From Nematostella vectensis (lineage: Eukaryota; Cnidaria; Anthozoa; Actiniaria; Edwardsiidae), in NCBI RefSeq assembly GCF_932526225.1, contig NC_064038.1:14722474-14786473 (forward strand): DNA of 64,000 nt. Reading direction: 5' to 3'. The position numbers and the translations under genes were made by a program. The notes under the pieces are model-generated. The model was not told the DNA's origin and did not search any database. It saw only the letters and a list, made by a program, of their open reading frames with translations. Shown in pieces: positions 40,848-53,559 of this stretch; the first letter of the stretch is position 1; each line of letters starts with the position of its first letter.

Positions 40848-42290
40848 GATACTGATGCTGAGTGACTCTATATTCAAGGGTATCGGACAAACTAAATTCA
40901 CCCCGGAGGCATGTAGACAAAAGATATATGGCATGTAGATATATGGAACGAGAGAGCTCTTTGATTATTTGCAGAATAAAGAAAACGGGAGTGTTTACGA
41001 CTTTGTTATTATTCAAACCGGGACCAAAGATATAAGCAGGATGCATAGCAATGAGATCGCAAATAACCTAGTCACAATAGATTCGCTTATTCGCCGAAAA
41101 TAGCCCGCTGCTATTATCGGAATGTCAAGCATGATTTATACCCCGAGAGACGACAACAGAAACCAAGCTACTTTCGACATGAATACCACAGTACAACAAG
41201 AATGCCAAAGAATAAACAATGTGATCTTCATTATTGATAACACGCGACGTGACCTGCACGAGAGATGGCATACTGGACGAGGACGTGTTTTACGATCATG
41301 TTCACCTAAATAATAGGGTCGGCATCAAGAAACTTGTCAGCAACATCAAGTTAAAGCTGGGTCTAAGAGGACAGAGAATGCAGGGCTAAAGAGAGGAAAG
41401 TCAAAGAAAGCCAAGAGGCAACCGCTAAAGCTGGAGAGGACCACAGGGATACCGCGCGGATCAAGTCTCCCCGTGGATGCGCAGAAGTGAGTTATCGGAT
41501 GGGCTGCTTCAAGCTGCGAACAAGATAGCCAACTGGTTCAGGATAAATAGTTAACTTGTTTGTCCTTTGCACTGTATTTTGCATTCTGCAGTTAAATGCC
41601 AGGTCAACAACTGTCCCGGCCGCCGACTAAACTCTTACGTTTCGGTTTCTGGAATATTCAGACGCATGAAAACAAAAACTTAGCTAAAACTACAAGAGGT
41701 TAAATATTATATCGACGATAACGATATTTTTGGCATAACAGAGACACATGCCAATGTTGATTCCGATTCAAATCTGATTAATTTTAGACACTTTATGAAA
41801 TGTAGTCCCAAAATCGGAAACCGTAACGCGGGTGGAATAGCTGTATATATAAACAGATCTGTTCGCCTACCAAAAGATATATTCATAGGAACTGCGGCAT
41901 TACTAAAAAGCGGAACCGGCGGAACCAGCGAAACCGGTGGAACCAGTATATTTCGTTTAGTTATAGGGGTAGGGATTTGATACTAGGATCACCATTTATT
42001 TCCTTTCTAATCTGCACAAAACGCGAGGGGATTAAACATTCCGTTGTGAAATGCTAAGACAACATCACTAAGCTTCACTTATGACTTGTTTCATAGATTT
42101 TCAAAAGGCGTTTGATTGCATTCCGCGTCACAAATTCCTCGATAAACTGAAAAATGTTGGAGTTAATGGCAAGTTTTATGAAGTCGTTTCGTCGATGTTG
42201 TACTCAAATGATAAATCGGTCTTGAAAATCAATAATTTATTTGTACCTTGATAGAATAACTGGTCATTTACGAGAAATAATCTGCTAGTA
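40848..42290 (+). pseudogene. CR1-like LINE remnant (SGNH ORF1, endonuclease, RT)
   Basis: In order on the plus strand: a lipase/esterase-like SGNH piece with LMLSDSIFKGIG, VIIQTGTKDIS, IIGMSSMIYTPRDD and, in another frame, DVFYDHVHLN, covering its four conserved blocks (40,848-41,390). An endonuclease piece follows with IFGITETHANVDSDSN and GGIAVYINRSVRLPKD (41,725-41,900). Last is an RT piece with FIDFQKAFDCIPRHKFLDKL (near 42,090-42,240). An SGNH hydrolase in ORF1, then APE-type endonuclease, then RT, is the layout of CR1-group LINEs. Many stops and deletions make it dead. Confidence 0.65.
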
Positions 42291-42729
42291 CGCCTAGTAT
42301 GCCAACGCGTTTACGGGAGTTTATTTAATTTACCCCATCCAGAGTAATTTTTTTTCAGTTACGCTTATTTCAAAAAAGCACGGATATAACCATTCTATGA
42401 TCTTGACCATTTGATCTTTTTCGAGAACAAAAAAAGTCTCATTCTGTTTAATCATGGTCCATTTCGACAATCTACGAATAAATGGACGAAACTTGTCGAC
42501 GAAATGGCAATTACTTGCAGTCTCTTGACCTGGTTGAATATAGACAGTCTTTTCTGTAGCTATGTGGTTAATTTGATGACGTGTTGTCACCGCTTGATAT
42601 CTATATTAATCATAACGGACTTATCGACCGCTTGAAGGGTTTATCAATATTTATCCAAGAAGACAATAATGTATACATACTATTTATATAAATTGTATCC
42701 TTGCTACTCCAAAAAAAGCACCCACAACT

Positions 42730-42935
42730 ACTCTTCGATGCTCTCCGTAAATTTACCACGCTCTCTGATGCTATCCGTAAAGTTACCATTCTCTCAGATG
42801 CTCTCCGTAAATTTACCACGCTCTGTGATGTTCTCAGTAAATTTACCATTCTCTCTGATGCTCTCCGTAAACTTACCACGCTCTCTGATGCTTCCCGTAG
42901 ATTTACCATGCTCTCTGATGCTTCTCGTACCAATA
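42730..42935. repeat. 30-bp minisatellite with inverted units
   Basis: Six to seven units of GATGCTCTCCGTAAATTTAC plus ~10 bp, 30 bp each. Frames on both strands therefore give 10-residue protein repeats. From about 42,940 to 43,030 degenerate units appear in opposite orientation (AAATTTACAGAGAACATC). Confidence 0.8.
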
Positions 42936-43030
42936 GACCAAGGTAAATTTACAGAGAACATCAGAACAAGATAAATTTATGAGAAGCATTAATTAAATTC
43001 ACGAGGAGAATCAGAGAAAGGAAACTTACT

Positions 43031-45270
43031 GGAAGAATCAGAAGTGTGACGCACTCCGAGCTGCTTATATCGCTTGCGAACGAACAACGCCGACGAGCTA
43101 GCCGTGATAATCGCAGGGAACGACATAAGACACACGAAAACCTTCTGGCTGATCTGTAAGAGCTGGATAAGTCGCTTTTTTTGTTAATTTGCGCCACCAG
43201 CAGGAGTGCGTGCAACTTTGGCACCCGAAAAGTTATGTGATCAAGGTTTGTGCAAGTTGCCTATCTTCATTAGCTAGCTAACGTTAGAGTTCAGTTGCTT
43301 CAGGCTTCAGTAGTTGGAAAGTGAAAAAGCTAGATGCTTGAGTCTCTGCCGCTGATCTTCTTGGGTTGGTTCTGGGAATAATACATCTGCGTCTTGCCTC
43401 CAATAGCAGCATCTAACAAAAAAAACGTTTTTAAAACAAATATCATTAAACTCATTTTAGTGGTAATAATTAACGGGAACTAGGTTTGAGCGTATCCTTC
43501 GACCTTGAATGACTGCGTGCCTTCACATCGTATAAACTTATTATGTGAGCTTCAATTGTGACATAAGTAGTTTCGATGAAAAAAAATTGTTGTAGACAGG
43601 GGTGATCATCTTTTAGGTTATAAAATCCTACCAACCGCTATCCCTTATGGGTTATTCGAAAATAATTCCACCTCTGTTATTCCTAAGGGGTCCCCACATT
43701 AGTGGATCATAATATCCTAATAAAACAACTGGACATGAAAGTTGTCAGAAAAGAGATGTGAAGTATCAAAGAAAATCAGGAAAAACTTTTAAAAAATGTT
43801 TTTCAGTGCTTTTAAGCACTTATGCAAATTGCATGGACCACTCCCATCTATCAAGAATTAAAAAAATTGATGTTGACCACACCCAAAGAGTTAAAATTGA
43901 TTTTGCTGACAATCACTCTTCCCGGTTTGTTTTATGGGAGTCCCCTCCATTTTATGAAACCACCTTCTAAATAAACAGAAATTAGATTACTGCCTGAAAA
44001 AAAAAAAACTAATGAAAAAAGTGTCCTCAATTTGATGCAGTTATTTTCATGTACACAGGAGATAATAAAGGAATTCTAAACATATATCCATTTTTTTCTA
44101 GAAAAACATTTTTTTTACAATCATTGTTGTTTTTGTCTATTTTCCAATGCTATAATGATACTTTTTATTGAAGATTGGAAAATATGAGGCAGGCCTTTGA
44201 AAACTTGTCAGTAGATATCCGCCTAATAAATACATAAGTCTATTAAATTATAGCATCCTTTTACAGTAAATGAAATGCTGTTGTTTATGCAAGTATGAAA
44301 TGATTTTACCTGGTTTACATGAAGCAAACATCCTGCAGCAAAGATTCCTGCCATTTAGCTGAGGTTTCACTCTTTTGGGCAAGTGTGTATATTACTATCC
44401 ACTGAAAACAGCTTGCCACCCTGGCTACCTACACCATTCTTGTTGTGGCTATGTGCAAATCAATTTAATTGCTCATCAGTGAGGCTAGTTATCTATAATT
44501 TTAATAATAAAGAGTCATAATTCTTACAGTTACTACCAATACCCAGGGGGCTGTTAATTAAGAATCATCATACACCATTTGATATCACTGATGGGGTTGT
44601 CATCACAAATCCCTAGAAAATAAAATTGTAGCAAAAGACAATCCCCCTTGCTTTATGTAGAAAGCATTTTAATCCAAAGCCACAGTTTAGTGTTTTTTTT
44701 TTTTTTTTTTGCTTTCATATTATCTTTCTCTAAAGATTTGTGCCAAGTCATTATTATTGATTTATTTTGCTTTGCTTTTTGGCCACCCTATCACATGGAC
44801 CATTTTGCATCCATTGACAAATATAAGCCGTTATAAATAAATAAATGAATAAATACATATATGTTTAGCTTCATTAATCATATTGAACAGTCCTTGACAC
44901 ATAATAATCATAGTGAATTTTACATATCGCACCTAAATGTATAAGCTGAGCTGTTCAAGTTTGTCACATCTTTTTTTCTCCAACTCCTTGATATATTTGC
45001 TGGTTGATAAACAATAGTTTATATAGTCTTGCGTATTTTTTGTGTCCAAACAATTCGTAACATAGATCAAAACAACAAATTAAGTGGTTTCGGATTTTCC
45101 TTACCTCAGCTTGGGAAAGTACTTGATAGGCATCGTTTTTTTATCAATGCTTGATCCACTACAAACGCATAAAAGCGCTTTTTAACTCGCTTCGGCTTGC
45201 GATCTCGGAATAGCCTAGTAAGCGTTTGTTGGTGTTTCCGAGACGAAAACCCCGCTTTCCAGGACGGGAC
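43031..45270. other. AT-rich stretch without a recognised gene
   Basis: Several short frames (for example 43,758-43,970 plus) have no recognisable domain. A coding-like patch near 43,050-43,140 (SELLISLANEQRRRASRDN) could be part of a host exon but has no supporting context. Poly-T tracts occur near 44,695. Confidence 0.45.
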
Positions 45271-45389
45271 GGGACGAGTAAAGCGGTTTTTTTGTGAAAT
45301 GTTGTCAATAAAATTAAGGCATTTTCTAAGTTTTAAGGCAATTTTATTGACAACATTTCACACAAAAAAAAAACGCTTTACTTGTCCCC
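45271..45389. mobile_element. Foldback element, ~50-bp arms
   Basis: Arms starting GGGACGAGTAAAGCG (45,271) and ending CGCTTTACTTGTCCC (45,389) are near-perfect inverses, with a core TGAAATGTTGTCAATAAAAT repeated inverted. The loop is about 20-25 bp. Non-coding. Confidence 0.8.
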
Positions 45390-45654
45390 TATCAGAACAG
45401 CTGAATTCCGAGCTACGAACGAGCAACCATTGCCTGGGCTACCTGTGCTCCTTCCCAGCGCGGTCAAGCGTAACTAATCGTCTAACGGCGTCGGTCAAGG
45501 ATGCTCGTGGCTACTTTCTCGTTTTAAAATACGGCTAGCGGCAAGGGAAAATAGTTCGGATGTTTTGCCACATATTGAATGTAAGTGTACCCTGACATAG
45601 GTCTGCGCGATAAAAATATTTTGTTTGCTGTTTTTTTCCTCTTCCTCACAGCAA

Positions 45655-46015
45655 GATCCCCAAGAGGACAGCGCCAGAGCAAGATCTCCCCGTGGACGGC
45701 GCCAGAGCAGGACCCCCCCCCCCCCCCCCCCCCGTGGACGGCGCCAGAACCTGATTTCCTTATTGACAGAGCCAAAGCCAGATATCACGGTGGAGAGAGC
45801 CAGAACCAGATACCCTGTGGACAGCGCAAAAGTCAGATCCCCCCATGTTCAAGAGCAGAATCCCCCCGTAGACAGCACCAGAGAGAGATCCCCCCGTGGA
45901 CAGCGCCAAAGCAAGAAACCCCAGTGGACAGCGCCAGAGCAAGATCCCCCCGTGGACAGTGCCAGAACCAGATTTCCTTATTGACAGAGCCAGAGCCAGT
46001 TGAGTTTTTGTTAAT
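45655..46015. repeat. 33-bp-type minisatellite
   Basis: Imperfect units of CCCCCGTGGACAGCGCCAGA plus AGCAAGAT and variants, interrupted by a poly-C tract (45,714-45,733) and two longer variants with TTTCCTTATTGACAGAGCC. In one frame it reads as DPPVDSARARSPRGQRQ repeats, but no gene context supports translation. Confidence 0.75.
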
Positions 46016-46032
46016 ATATTTCGGATACTTTG

Positions 46033-46157
46033 TGTTGTGAGTAGTCCCTTATATGGAGTCACGCCACCACGTGACTCACTACTGTTATGTAAGCTTGCCA
46101 TGTGCGTTATTAAAAAAAAAGTTGTTGCCTGTTGAACCCTGTAGTCCGATTATAACA
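46033..46157 (+). repeat. Gypsy 5' LTR
   Basis: TGTTGTGAGTAG to CGATTATAACA, 125 bp. Very short for an LTR; it contains the near-palindrome GAGTCACGCCACCACGTGACTC. Confidence 0.9.
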
Positions 46158-46192
46158 TGGTACCAGGAGTGTTATAAAGGAAGTCCAGGGCG

Positions 46193-46969
46193 ATGGAGAA
46201 AATCAAGCCGCCTTCAGAACTTGATATAAATAGCAGAAATCTAGCGGAGACGTGGCGCGAGTGGCAGGAGAGTTAGGAGCTGTACGAGATTTCGAGCGGT
46301 CTTACAGCGAAAGAGGAGAAAGTTCAAGTGGCGACGCTGTATAGTGTACTAGGATTAAAGGCTCGCAGAGTACTGAAAACGCTACCAAATGTCCCAGAAA
46401 GTCTGGCAAATAGAAAGGTGAAGGACACGCTGAAAGTTTTAAAAGAATACTGCATGCCAAGAAACAATGTGACCTACGAACGTTACATTTTTCGAACCAC
46501 CACACAAGACGATCGACCATTCGATGTCTTTTTGACAGAGCTTCGCCACAAGGCCACACTTTGTGAATTTGGAGAGATTAAGGACTCGCTGATACGAGAC
46601 CAGATAGTTATAGGAATAAACAGCCCTGTATTAAGAGAACGTCTTTTACGGGAACCCGAATTAACACTCACCAAAACGATCAATATTTGCCGTGCCTCCG
46701 AACAAGCCATCGAACAATCGAGGCTGATCACGAAGCCTAAAGATCACCAAGAAACTAGCAACGTCGATTCAGTTCAAGCGCGTGCTAGACCGAGCCGTTT
46801 CGACAGGAACCAAAATTCCTGTCGATTTTGTGGGCTGCAACATGACAGGGGAAACTGTCCAGCTTACAACGCCATTTGCCGTCGATGCAAAGCTAAGCAT
46901 CACTATGCACGCTGTTGTTCAAAAAAGATTTCGACGCCTGCAAAACAAGTTCGTGAGGTCGAATTATAA
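46193..46969 (+). pseudogene. gag: Gypsy Gag with premature stop
   Basis: From ATG 46,193 the frame meets a TAG at 46,274-46,276 and then stays open to 46,969. The body has TLYSVLGLKARRVLKTLP, ERYIFRTTTQDDRPFDVFL and LRDRL-like LRERLLREPELTLTK, the capsid-type region of Gypsy gag. Two CCHC-type zinc knuckles (CRFCGLQHDRGNC and CRRCKAKHHYARCC) close it; these bind the RNA genome. The frame ends 7 codons after KKISTPAKQ. It probably once fused to protease. Confidence 0.8.
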
Positions 46970-49900
46970 CAAGATGACGACTACCAGGAGACGTACAAAT
47001 AAATCGAAAGTCTGTATATTGAGGAAATAACCAGTCAAAGAAGGAAGTACCTAGAGCAGCGCCTTATTGTTGGAAGCCAGCCCATGTTTTTCAAGTTGGA
47101 CACAGGAGCTGAGTGTAATGTACTCCCTAAAACTGCAGTGAAAGAGCTACCCAACTGTAAGATAGAACCTACAAACACTAATCTTATATCATTTGGGGGC
47201 AACCCCCTAAAAAACTGTCGGCAAATGTTATGTAAACACTTATGTACAAGACAGAGGGAACCCTGTGTTGACAGAATATTATATTGTAGATCATGATGTA
47301 AAGCCCATTCTAGGAGTAGAATCTTGCCTTAAGTTAGGTTCGATTGCTGTGAGTGGAAGTGCCATGCCGAAGGGTTTAAGCATTAATTCTGTGGAACAGC
47401 CACACAACCTCCTTGATCAGTTTGAAGATGTTTTCACAGATGTTTTCAACACACTGGGGTGTGTTGATGGTGAGTATGACATTAACTTAAAAGAGGGTGC
47501 TAGACCCACAATTCAACCTCAGCGTAATGTCCCATTGCGATTAGTTGGTCAGCTGAAATCAACAATCCATGATTTGGAAAAAAGGGTGTAATAGCCAAAG
47601 TCAATGAGCCTGTGGACTGGGTTAGTAACCTAGTAATCGTAGAAAAAAAGACAAATCCCTGAGGCTATGCTTAGACCCCCCTGACCTCAACGAGGCAATA
47701 GTAAGAGAGGATTATAAGCCCCCTACAATTGAGAAAATATCAAGTACGTTGAATGGGTGCAAGGATTTCACTGTTGTAGATATGTCTAGCTGCTATAGGC
47801 ATAAGAAACTTACTGACGCAGCATCACTACTATGCACATTTAACACCCCTTTTGGCAGGTATCGCTTCCGGAGAATGCCATTTGGCATTCGTGTGCTAGC
47901 GAGGTAGCACAAAAAATGGTTGAGGAACACTTTGGTGACATTGAGGGTGTGCTTCCTGTCTATGATGATATAATTGTTTCAGGAAAAACAGAGGCAGAAC
48001 ATGACAAAGCATTGCGCAAGGTACTGGAGATAGCCAGAGACATGAACATTAGATTCAAAAAGGAGAAAATACAGTATCGCCTGGACAAGATGAGTTACAT
48101 GGGGAAAGTTGTTAGTGAAAAGGGTTTCACTCCAGATCCATCCAAGATTTCAGCTATTTTTAACATGCCTACACCAAAATGCAGGAAAGATTTGAAGAGG
48201 CTGCTGGGGATGATCAACTACTTGTCAAAGAATGTTGCCAATATGGCTGAACTAACTGCCCCACTAAGAACCCTGCTAAAGAAAGAAGTAGCTTGGGTTT
48301 GTTACCCTGAACATGATGCAGCATTAACTAAGTTTAAGTCAGTACTTACTAGCAAACCGGTGCTGCGGTTTTACGACATCAACCTACCTACCACCCTACA
48401 GGTGGATGCCTCAAAGAGTGGGCTAGGTGCCTGTCTCTTACAGAATGGTCAGCCTGTGGCTTATGCCTCTAGGGCAATGACAAGTGCTGAACAAAATTAT
48501 GCACAAATAGAGAAGGAGATGCTAGCCATTGTTTTTGGGTGTGAAAGGTTCAACATGTACACTTATGGGGCAGACATTGAAGTAATGTCAGACCACAAGC
48601 CTCTAGAATCAATTTTGAGAAAACCTCTCCGCAAGGTGCCTCCGCGGCTGCAAAGGATGAGGTTGCGGCTTCAAAAATATCATGTCAGGGTACGCTATGT
48701 GCCTGGGAAATATTTTTACATTGCAGACACCTTGTCGAGGGCTTATGACGAGGAAGCACCAACGCAGTATAATGACACATGCATGCATGATGAGATGGAG
48801 CACATGGTCCATTGCATCATCAAGGACCTGCCCATCACAGACGTGAAACTGTTACAGCTGCGGGAGATTACTAAGGAGGACCAGGACATGCAGTTGTTAA
48901 GTAAGTACATCAGGGAAGTGTGGCCCCAAAACAGGCAAAATGTTCCAACACAAGTAAGACCATTTTGGAATGTGCGCCACTATTTACACTTATTAGACGG
49001 TCTAGTGATGAAAGGCCACAGACTGGTAATTCCAGTGTCTTGGAGATCTAATATCCTAGAGCAAGTTCACAATGACCATTTTGGAATTGAAAAGAGTAAG
49101 GCTAGGGCACGGGCAGTAGTTTACTGGCCTGGTCTGAGTGCCGACATTTCCAATTTAATCTCCAAGTGTGACAAATGCTTGGGTTTGCAGAAGAAACAGC
49201 AAAAAGAGCCCATGCAACCGAGAGAAATTCCACTGTTGCCATGGCAACATATTGCAGCTGACATTGCTGAATATGAAGGAAAGCCCTATCTAGTGATAAT
49301 TGATTACTATTCAAAATACATTGAGGCACTCAATGGGGGTATTACCAAGGCCCTGATGGAAATCTTTTCCAGACATGGGTACCCTGAGACTATCACAGCA
49401 GATAATAATCCAGTCAACTCTGTGGAAATGAATGAGTATGCCAATCAATGTGGTTTTAAAACCATATATACCAGTCCATTGTATAGTCAGTCCAATGGAC
49501 TTGCAGAGAAAGCAGTGGGAATAGTGAAGAGTATTCTAGGCAAGGGTAGTAACTTGAATGAAGGGTTGATGGTGTACCGCAACACACCTGTGAGTAACTT
49601 CCCTTACCCAACCAGATGATTATGGGTCGCCAAGTGCGCACCAAGTTGCCAGGTCACCCTAATGCTCTAGTACCACGTGTTTATAATGATATACGCTCGC
49701 AGTTGCTGGATCGCCAGTTCAAAACTAAGGAGTATTATGACAAAGGATCAAAAGCCCTCCCCCCATTGAAAAAGGGTGACACGGTAAGGTTTCAGAAGCC
49801 AGGTCAGAAAACATACACCCCTGCTAGAATAACCAGAACCCATGACACAACCAGGTCGTATGTGATAACTGATCAAGCTGGGAGAGAATATCGCAGAAAC

Positions 49901-50071
49901 AGGCGCGCACTCAGCAAATCTAACGAACCACCACTGTATGTACAAGATAATGTTTTAGAATACATTATAGACTTAGAGAATGAAACCACTGAAGTCAACC
50001 CAGCGCCACGCAGATCAACTCGCATCAGATCAGCACCGCCTTGGCACAATGACTATGTCATGGGCACATAG
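46970..50071 (+). pseudogene. pol: Gypsy Pol (protease, RT, RNase H, integrase), disrupted
   Basis: Protease: FKLDTGAECNVLP at about 47,090. RT: WVSNLVIVEK, then DLNEAIVREDYKPP, FGRYRFRRMPFGIR and VYDDIIVSGK (catalytic, about 47,960); shifts lie near 47,200, 47,590, 47,650 and 47,890. The longest intact part is 47,916-49,619 (567 codons). RNase H: TTLQVDASKSGLGACL, then EKEMLAIVFG and MSDHKPLESI. Integrase: an HNDHFG/CDKC zinc site, AADIAEYEGKPYLVIIDYYS, TADNNP and NGLAEKAVG for the D, D and E positions. After another shift, 49,616-50,071 holds the C-terminal domain (LKKGDTVRFQKPGQKTYTPA, with a chromatin-tail-like end). Confidence 0.88.
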
Positions 50072-50170
50072 CCCAGTCCTATTTTACATATACACATACT
50101 CAATGTTAGAATTTTTTTTGTTATGTTTTGATACTTTCACTTAATATCATAGCTTAGCTTAAAAGGGAGA

Positions 50171-50293
50171 TGTTGTGAGTAGTCCCATATATGGAGTCAC
50201 GCCACCACGTGACTCACTCTTGTTATGTAAGCTTGCCATGTGCATTATTAAAAAAAGTTGTTGCTTGTTGAACCCTGTAGTCCGATCATAACA
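50171..50293 (+). repeat. Gypsy 3' LTR
   Basis: 123 bp, matching the 5' LTR with about six substitutions and two small indels. Followed by CTTTG. Confidence 0.9.
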
Positions 50294-50298
50294 CTTTG

Positions 50299-52250
50299 GA
50301 TACAATTTCACAGCAATGACTAAACAATATTATAAATTTTATCTACCCAACCTGAAATAAATTCGTTAGTATCAATGTGTCCTAATTGTCCTATCCACCT
50401 TTGTGAATAAAACCATTATGGTTTTTCTGTGGCATGTCATATGCTAACATTAATAAGCGCTGTTCCAACAATAATCAACCGTAGTCGAGTTAGGTCTTCG
50501 TAGAGGAAATTAAAAAAAAATGATGCCTTTCCCAAGCTGAATGTCACGAATAGTTTGGACACAAACATTACCAGAACAGCAAACTGTATGTTTTAAAAAG
50601 TGGTTGTTCGTAAGACGTCAATGTTGAAAATGTTTTACCTGCACAGAACCAGCTTTGGTGAATCTCTCACCCCCCAAGGAACTGAGATGCTTCTTGATAT
50701 CTTGTTTGCAGTTTGTGATATTCAGGGACTGCACTATACCAGGGTTGTCTTGACTAGCGCCACAAGCCCCGCCTAAAAACTAAGAGAATGAGCAGCAAGC
50801 TATATTCTCACTAAAACTGTGCAAAACGGACAGCAAGAAGAAACCAGTGTATAAACACTCTAGAACGTACTTTGTACCTGGTACTGATATGAAAAACTAT
50901 CTGTTTATTGCCAACTGTCACACAACTGCCAACTTTCACACAAGATGTGTAACTTCCGCTCCGCAAGGAATAAAATCCATCATTCGATAACTTCGATGGC
51001 TTACAATTTCAAACAATCCTAACGGTTGGACATTATTTATTTTATTCTATTCCAAAATAAGGAATCAGATTTTTGATTGGTTGCTCTTTCTCCTTTTTTT
51101 TTTGCATTGTGTTGAGGAAACTTTGGGATTCCTGTAGAGGAACAAGCACTGATAAAAAACAATGCCCATCAAGAACTTTCCGAAGCTCATGTGAGAAAAA
51201 TTCAAAACCACTTAACTTGTTGTTTTGATTTATGTTACGAATTCTCTAGACACAAACATAACGCAAGACTAGTTATGATCTATTTAAATAATCACTCAAA
51301 TACGTGTTTTTCAAAATCATCTTGCACAACGAAAAATGCAAGAATAACACACATATTTATTGGTCCTCAAATTTGTTTTCAGCGTTGTATCGGGGAGGGA
51401 GCTTCTGCAAAAGCCAAATTTCCCTGCCAATTCAGCAGTTGGTGCCACAGTTAGCCCAAGTTTGAAAGGTCAATAACCTGTGAAGTGTTGTATCTTCTTG
51501 GCGCTCTCAGCGCTCCGGATTTTATTATCCCCAAAATTTTATTTCAGATTCTATGCAAGTAAGTGACTCTCTTTTCAAAAATGGCCATTTTTGATAGAGC
51601 AATGTACCAGATGCGACTTTTAAGGCCTCAGTTTGTCGGTTTAACAATCGTGCAAAATTATGGATGCGAGGTTATATTTGAGAAAATCTGTCAAGTATTT
51701 TATTTAAACTGGATTAAGCCGAGATTAAAATAATATTGAGAGCATATATTCTGGTTGCCTCCTGTGGTGTTGTTGTGTTTCTGCGCTCTTTATTTTTTGC
51801 GCGGCAGGTAGCGATACTTGGTTCTAATTTTGTAGTGTTTTGCGGGGTCAAGCCGAGAAAAATAAGGAAAAATCTATAAAATATTTAATATTTGTTCGAT
51901 TTTAGAAAGAAACTCATTTTTGTAATCAGAAGACAAATATAAGTCTATAAACAAATTATTGAAAAATCATTTTTTTGAGTATTGCATTTCGTCTTGAATG
52001 GACTAGCGGAGCGCTTCTTAAGATACAAGACTTGTTTTCGCTAACCAGTGGTGCTCTAGGCATTAATCATTTACCATTTTCTAAGAGTCAACCTTAATTG
52101 AAATAGGTGTATATGGCAAATCAGAAATACATTTTTTGTATCATTTGTCTATCAAGTACAACCTACATAAGAGCTCAGATCCCTCTTTATGCAAATAGTA
52201 TCCTGAGTACTGTTAATAAAAACTACTAATAGCGTCATTGTTCTGAGATT
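50299..52250. other. AT-rich stretch without a recognised gene
   Basis: No frame shows a domain I recognise. There is no obvious repeat family or RNA gene. Confidence 0.45.
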
Positions 52251-52375
52251 CTCTAGGGAATTGGGAGGATATAATTTTATTAAAATAGGAAAAGGTCGAA
52301 AAGTTATATAACTCTAGGGGATTGGGAGGATATAATTTTATTTAAATAGGAAAAGGTCGAAAAGTTATATAACAA
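52251..52375. repeat. Tandem duplication of ~62 bp
   Basis: The phrase CTCTAGGGRATTGGGAGGAT plus downstream TATAATTTTATT...GGTCGAAAAGTTATATAA occurs twice back to back, almost identical. It lies just upstream of copy 2 of the C2H2-type gene. Confidence 0.85.
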
Positions 52376-52379
52376 GCAG

Positions 52380-52712
52380 CACCAGAATCCCAACCTTTGT
52401 TCTCTTGCCCCAAAGATGGATGCCAAAAGTCGTATCAGAGGTAAAGTTCTCTCGAGAAACATCTATACGGTAAATGCGACATACACGTACGAAAAGTGTA
52501 CACTTCTAGACAGGACAAAGAGGAGGTACGGCGAGATGCTTCATGGAAGCCAGGCACAACCCCAACTACCTGCCACCCTAGAGAGGGGCAGTCAAACTAA
52601 CATGTTGGGACAGAGATGGGCGCTTAAATCAGGGGAAAAGAGTTCTTGCTTCTAGAAGACCAAAAGCGCTACTTGGGAGAGAAATTTGAAATCGGCCAGC
52701 AGGGGCACAAGC
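52380..52712 (+). pseudogene. C2H2-type cnidarian-family gene, copy 2, 5' part
   Basis: A finger-like start (CPKDGCQKSYQR, a TAA, then SSLEKHLYGK) at 52,406 onward is followed in the next frame by YEKCTLLDRTKRRYGEMLHG, LPATLERGSQTNMLGQRWAL and, after another shift near 52,650, EDQKRYLGEKFEIGQQGHK. At that point a 6.1-kb transposon interrupts the codon after His. The order matches copy 1 at 4.9-6.0 kb (CPEDGC finger, then WALKTT). The 3' part resumes at 58,857. Function unknown; the finger suggests nucleic-acid binding. Confidence 0.6.
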
Positions 52713-53559
52713 CACTGCAAAAAAGTCCGCGTTTTCCATTAATTTTCTAAGAAAGAAAACGTATAGAAAATCCGCAATAATCTTGAATATTCTTTGGATT
52801 TTCCCGTCTTTGTAAAATTTGAGATTTTTCGTGCAGTGCGGAACATTACCATTTTTGGTTATATTTGATAAACAATCTGATTAACTAATCAGAGATGAGT
52901 ATTACTATGCCCAGTCTCACGCGGACACGCCTCAACTCAGAGTGGGAAAACAAAATGGCGGTTCCGTTGAATCGGGAAAATCATGTTGAACGCCGCTTTT
53001 TAACTCTCTGCTAGCAGTGATTTCTTTTTATCTGTTTAAGCAGGGATTTCACCGACTCAGTGCGTCATATATACCCTATTTGTGTTGTTTCTCATCGGCA
53101 ACAGACCTCATTTGCAGGGTTATTTTTACGACTTCACCGAATCGTACTGTAATGAACGCGGAAGGGTAAGCCACTGCTAGCAGGCTATAACATTGATCAC
53201 CAATTATCTAGTTGTACGTTTCATCAAGTCATACAAATGCACAAAATTTCCCTGGATTTATCTTGCTTTCGCACTCGGAATGAAGACACTCCAAGAAAAA
53301 TTTTAGCTGAGATATTGAAACTAAAATGAATCTTATACAGAATGGCAGCGAGTCTCATTAAAAAATGAAGCTAAATCGTATACAGATTGGCCGCGAGTCA
53401 CTGTTTATTGTATGCAATTTAAAGACACTAAATGAAAGTATTGTTTAAAAGTTTATATTTGATCCTGGAATAAATAGATTTGCTATGATCAGTAAATCTC
53501 AGGGATGGCAGTCATTATTCATTGCTGCATTACTTTTCTATTACTCGTTGTAAACAAAG

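Larger units (their letters stand above)
46033..50293 (+). mobile_element. Gypsy/Ty3-class LTR retrotransposon, decayed
   Basis: 4.26 kb with unusually short LTRs (125 and 123 bp, roughly 5% different plus small indels), a CTTTG duplication on both sides (46,028-46,032 and 50,294-50,298), a primer-binding site starting TGGTACCAGGAG at 46,158, and a purine tract AAAAGGGAGA before the 3' LTR. Gag, protease, RT, RNase H and integrase follow in Gypsy order. Stops and frameshifts show it is no longer autonomous. It inserted at the edge of the 33-bp minisatellite. Confidence 0.92.

Noticed and set aside
45585-46040. 151-codon proline/arginine repeat protein
   Set aside because: It is a translation of the 33-bp minisatellite, with a poly-C tract of uncertain length and no start or splice context.
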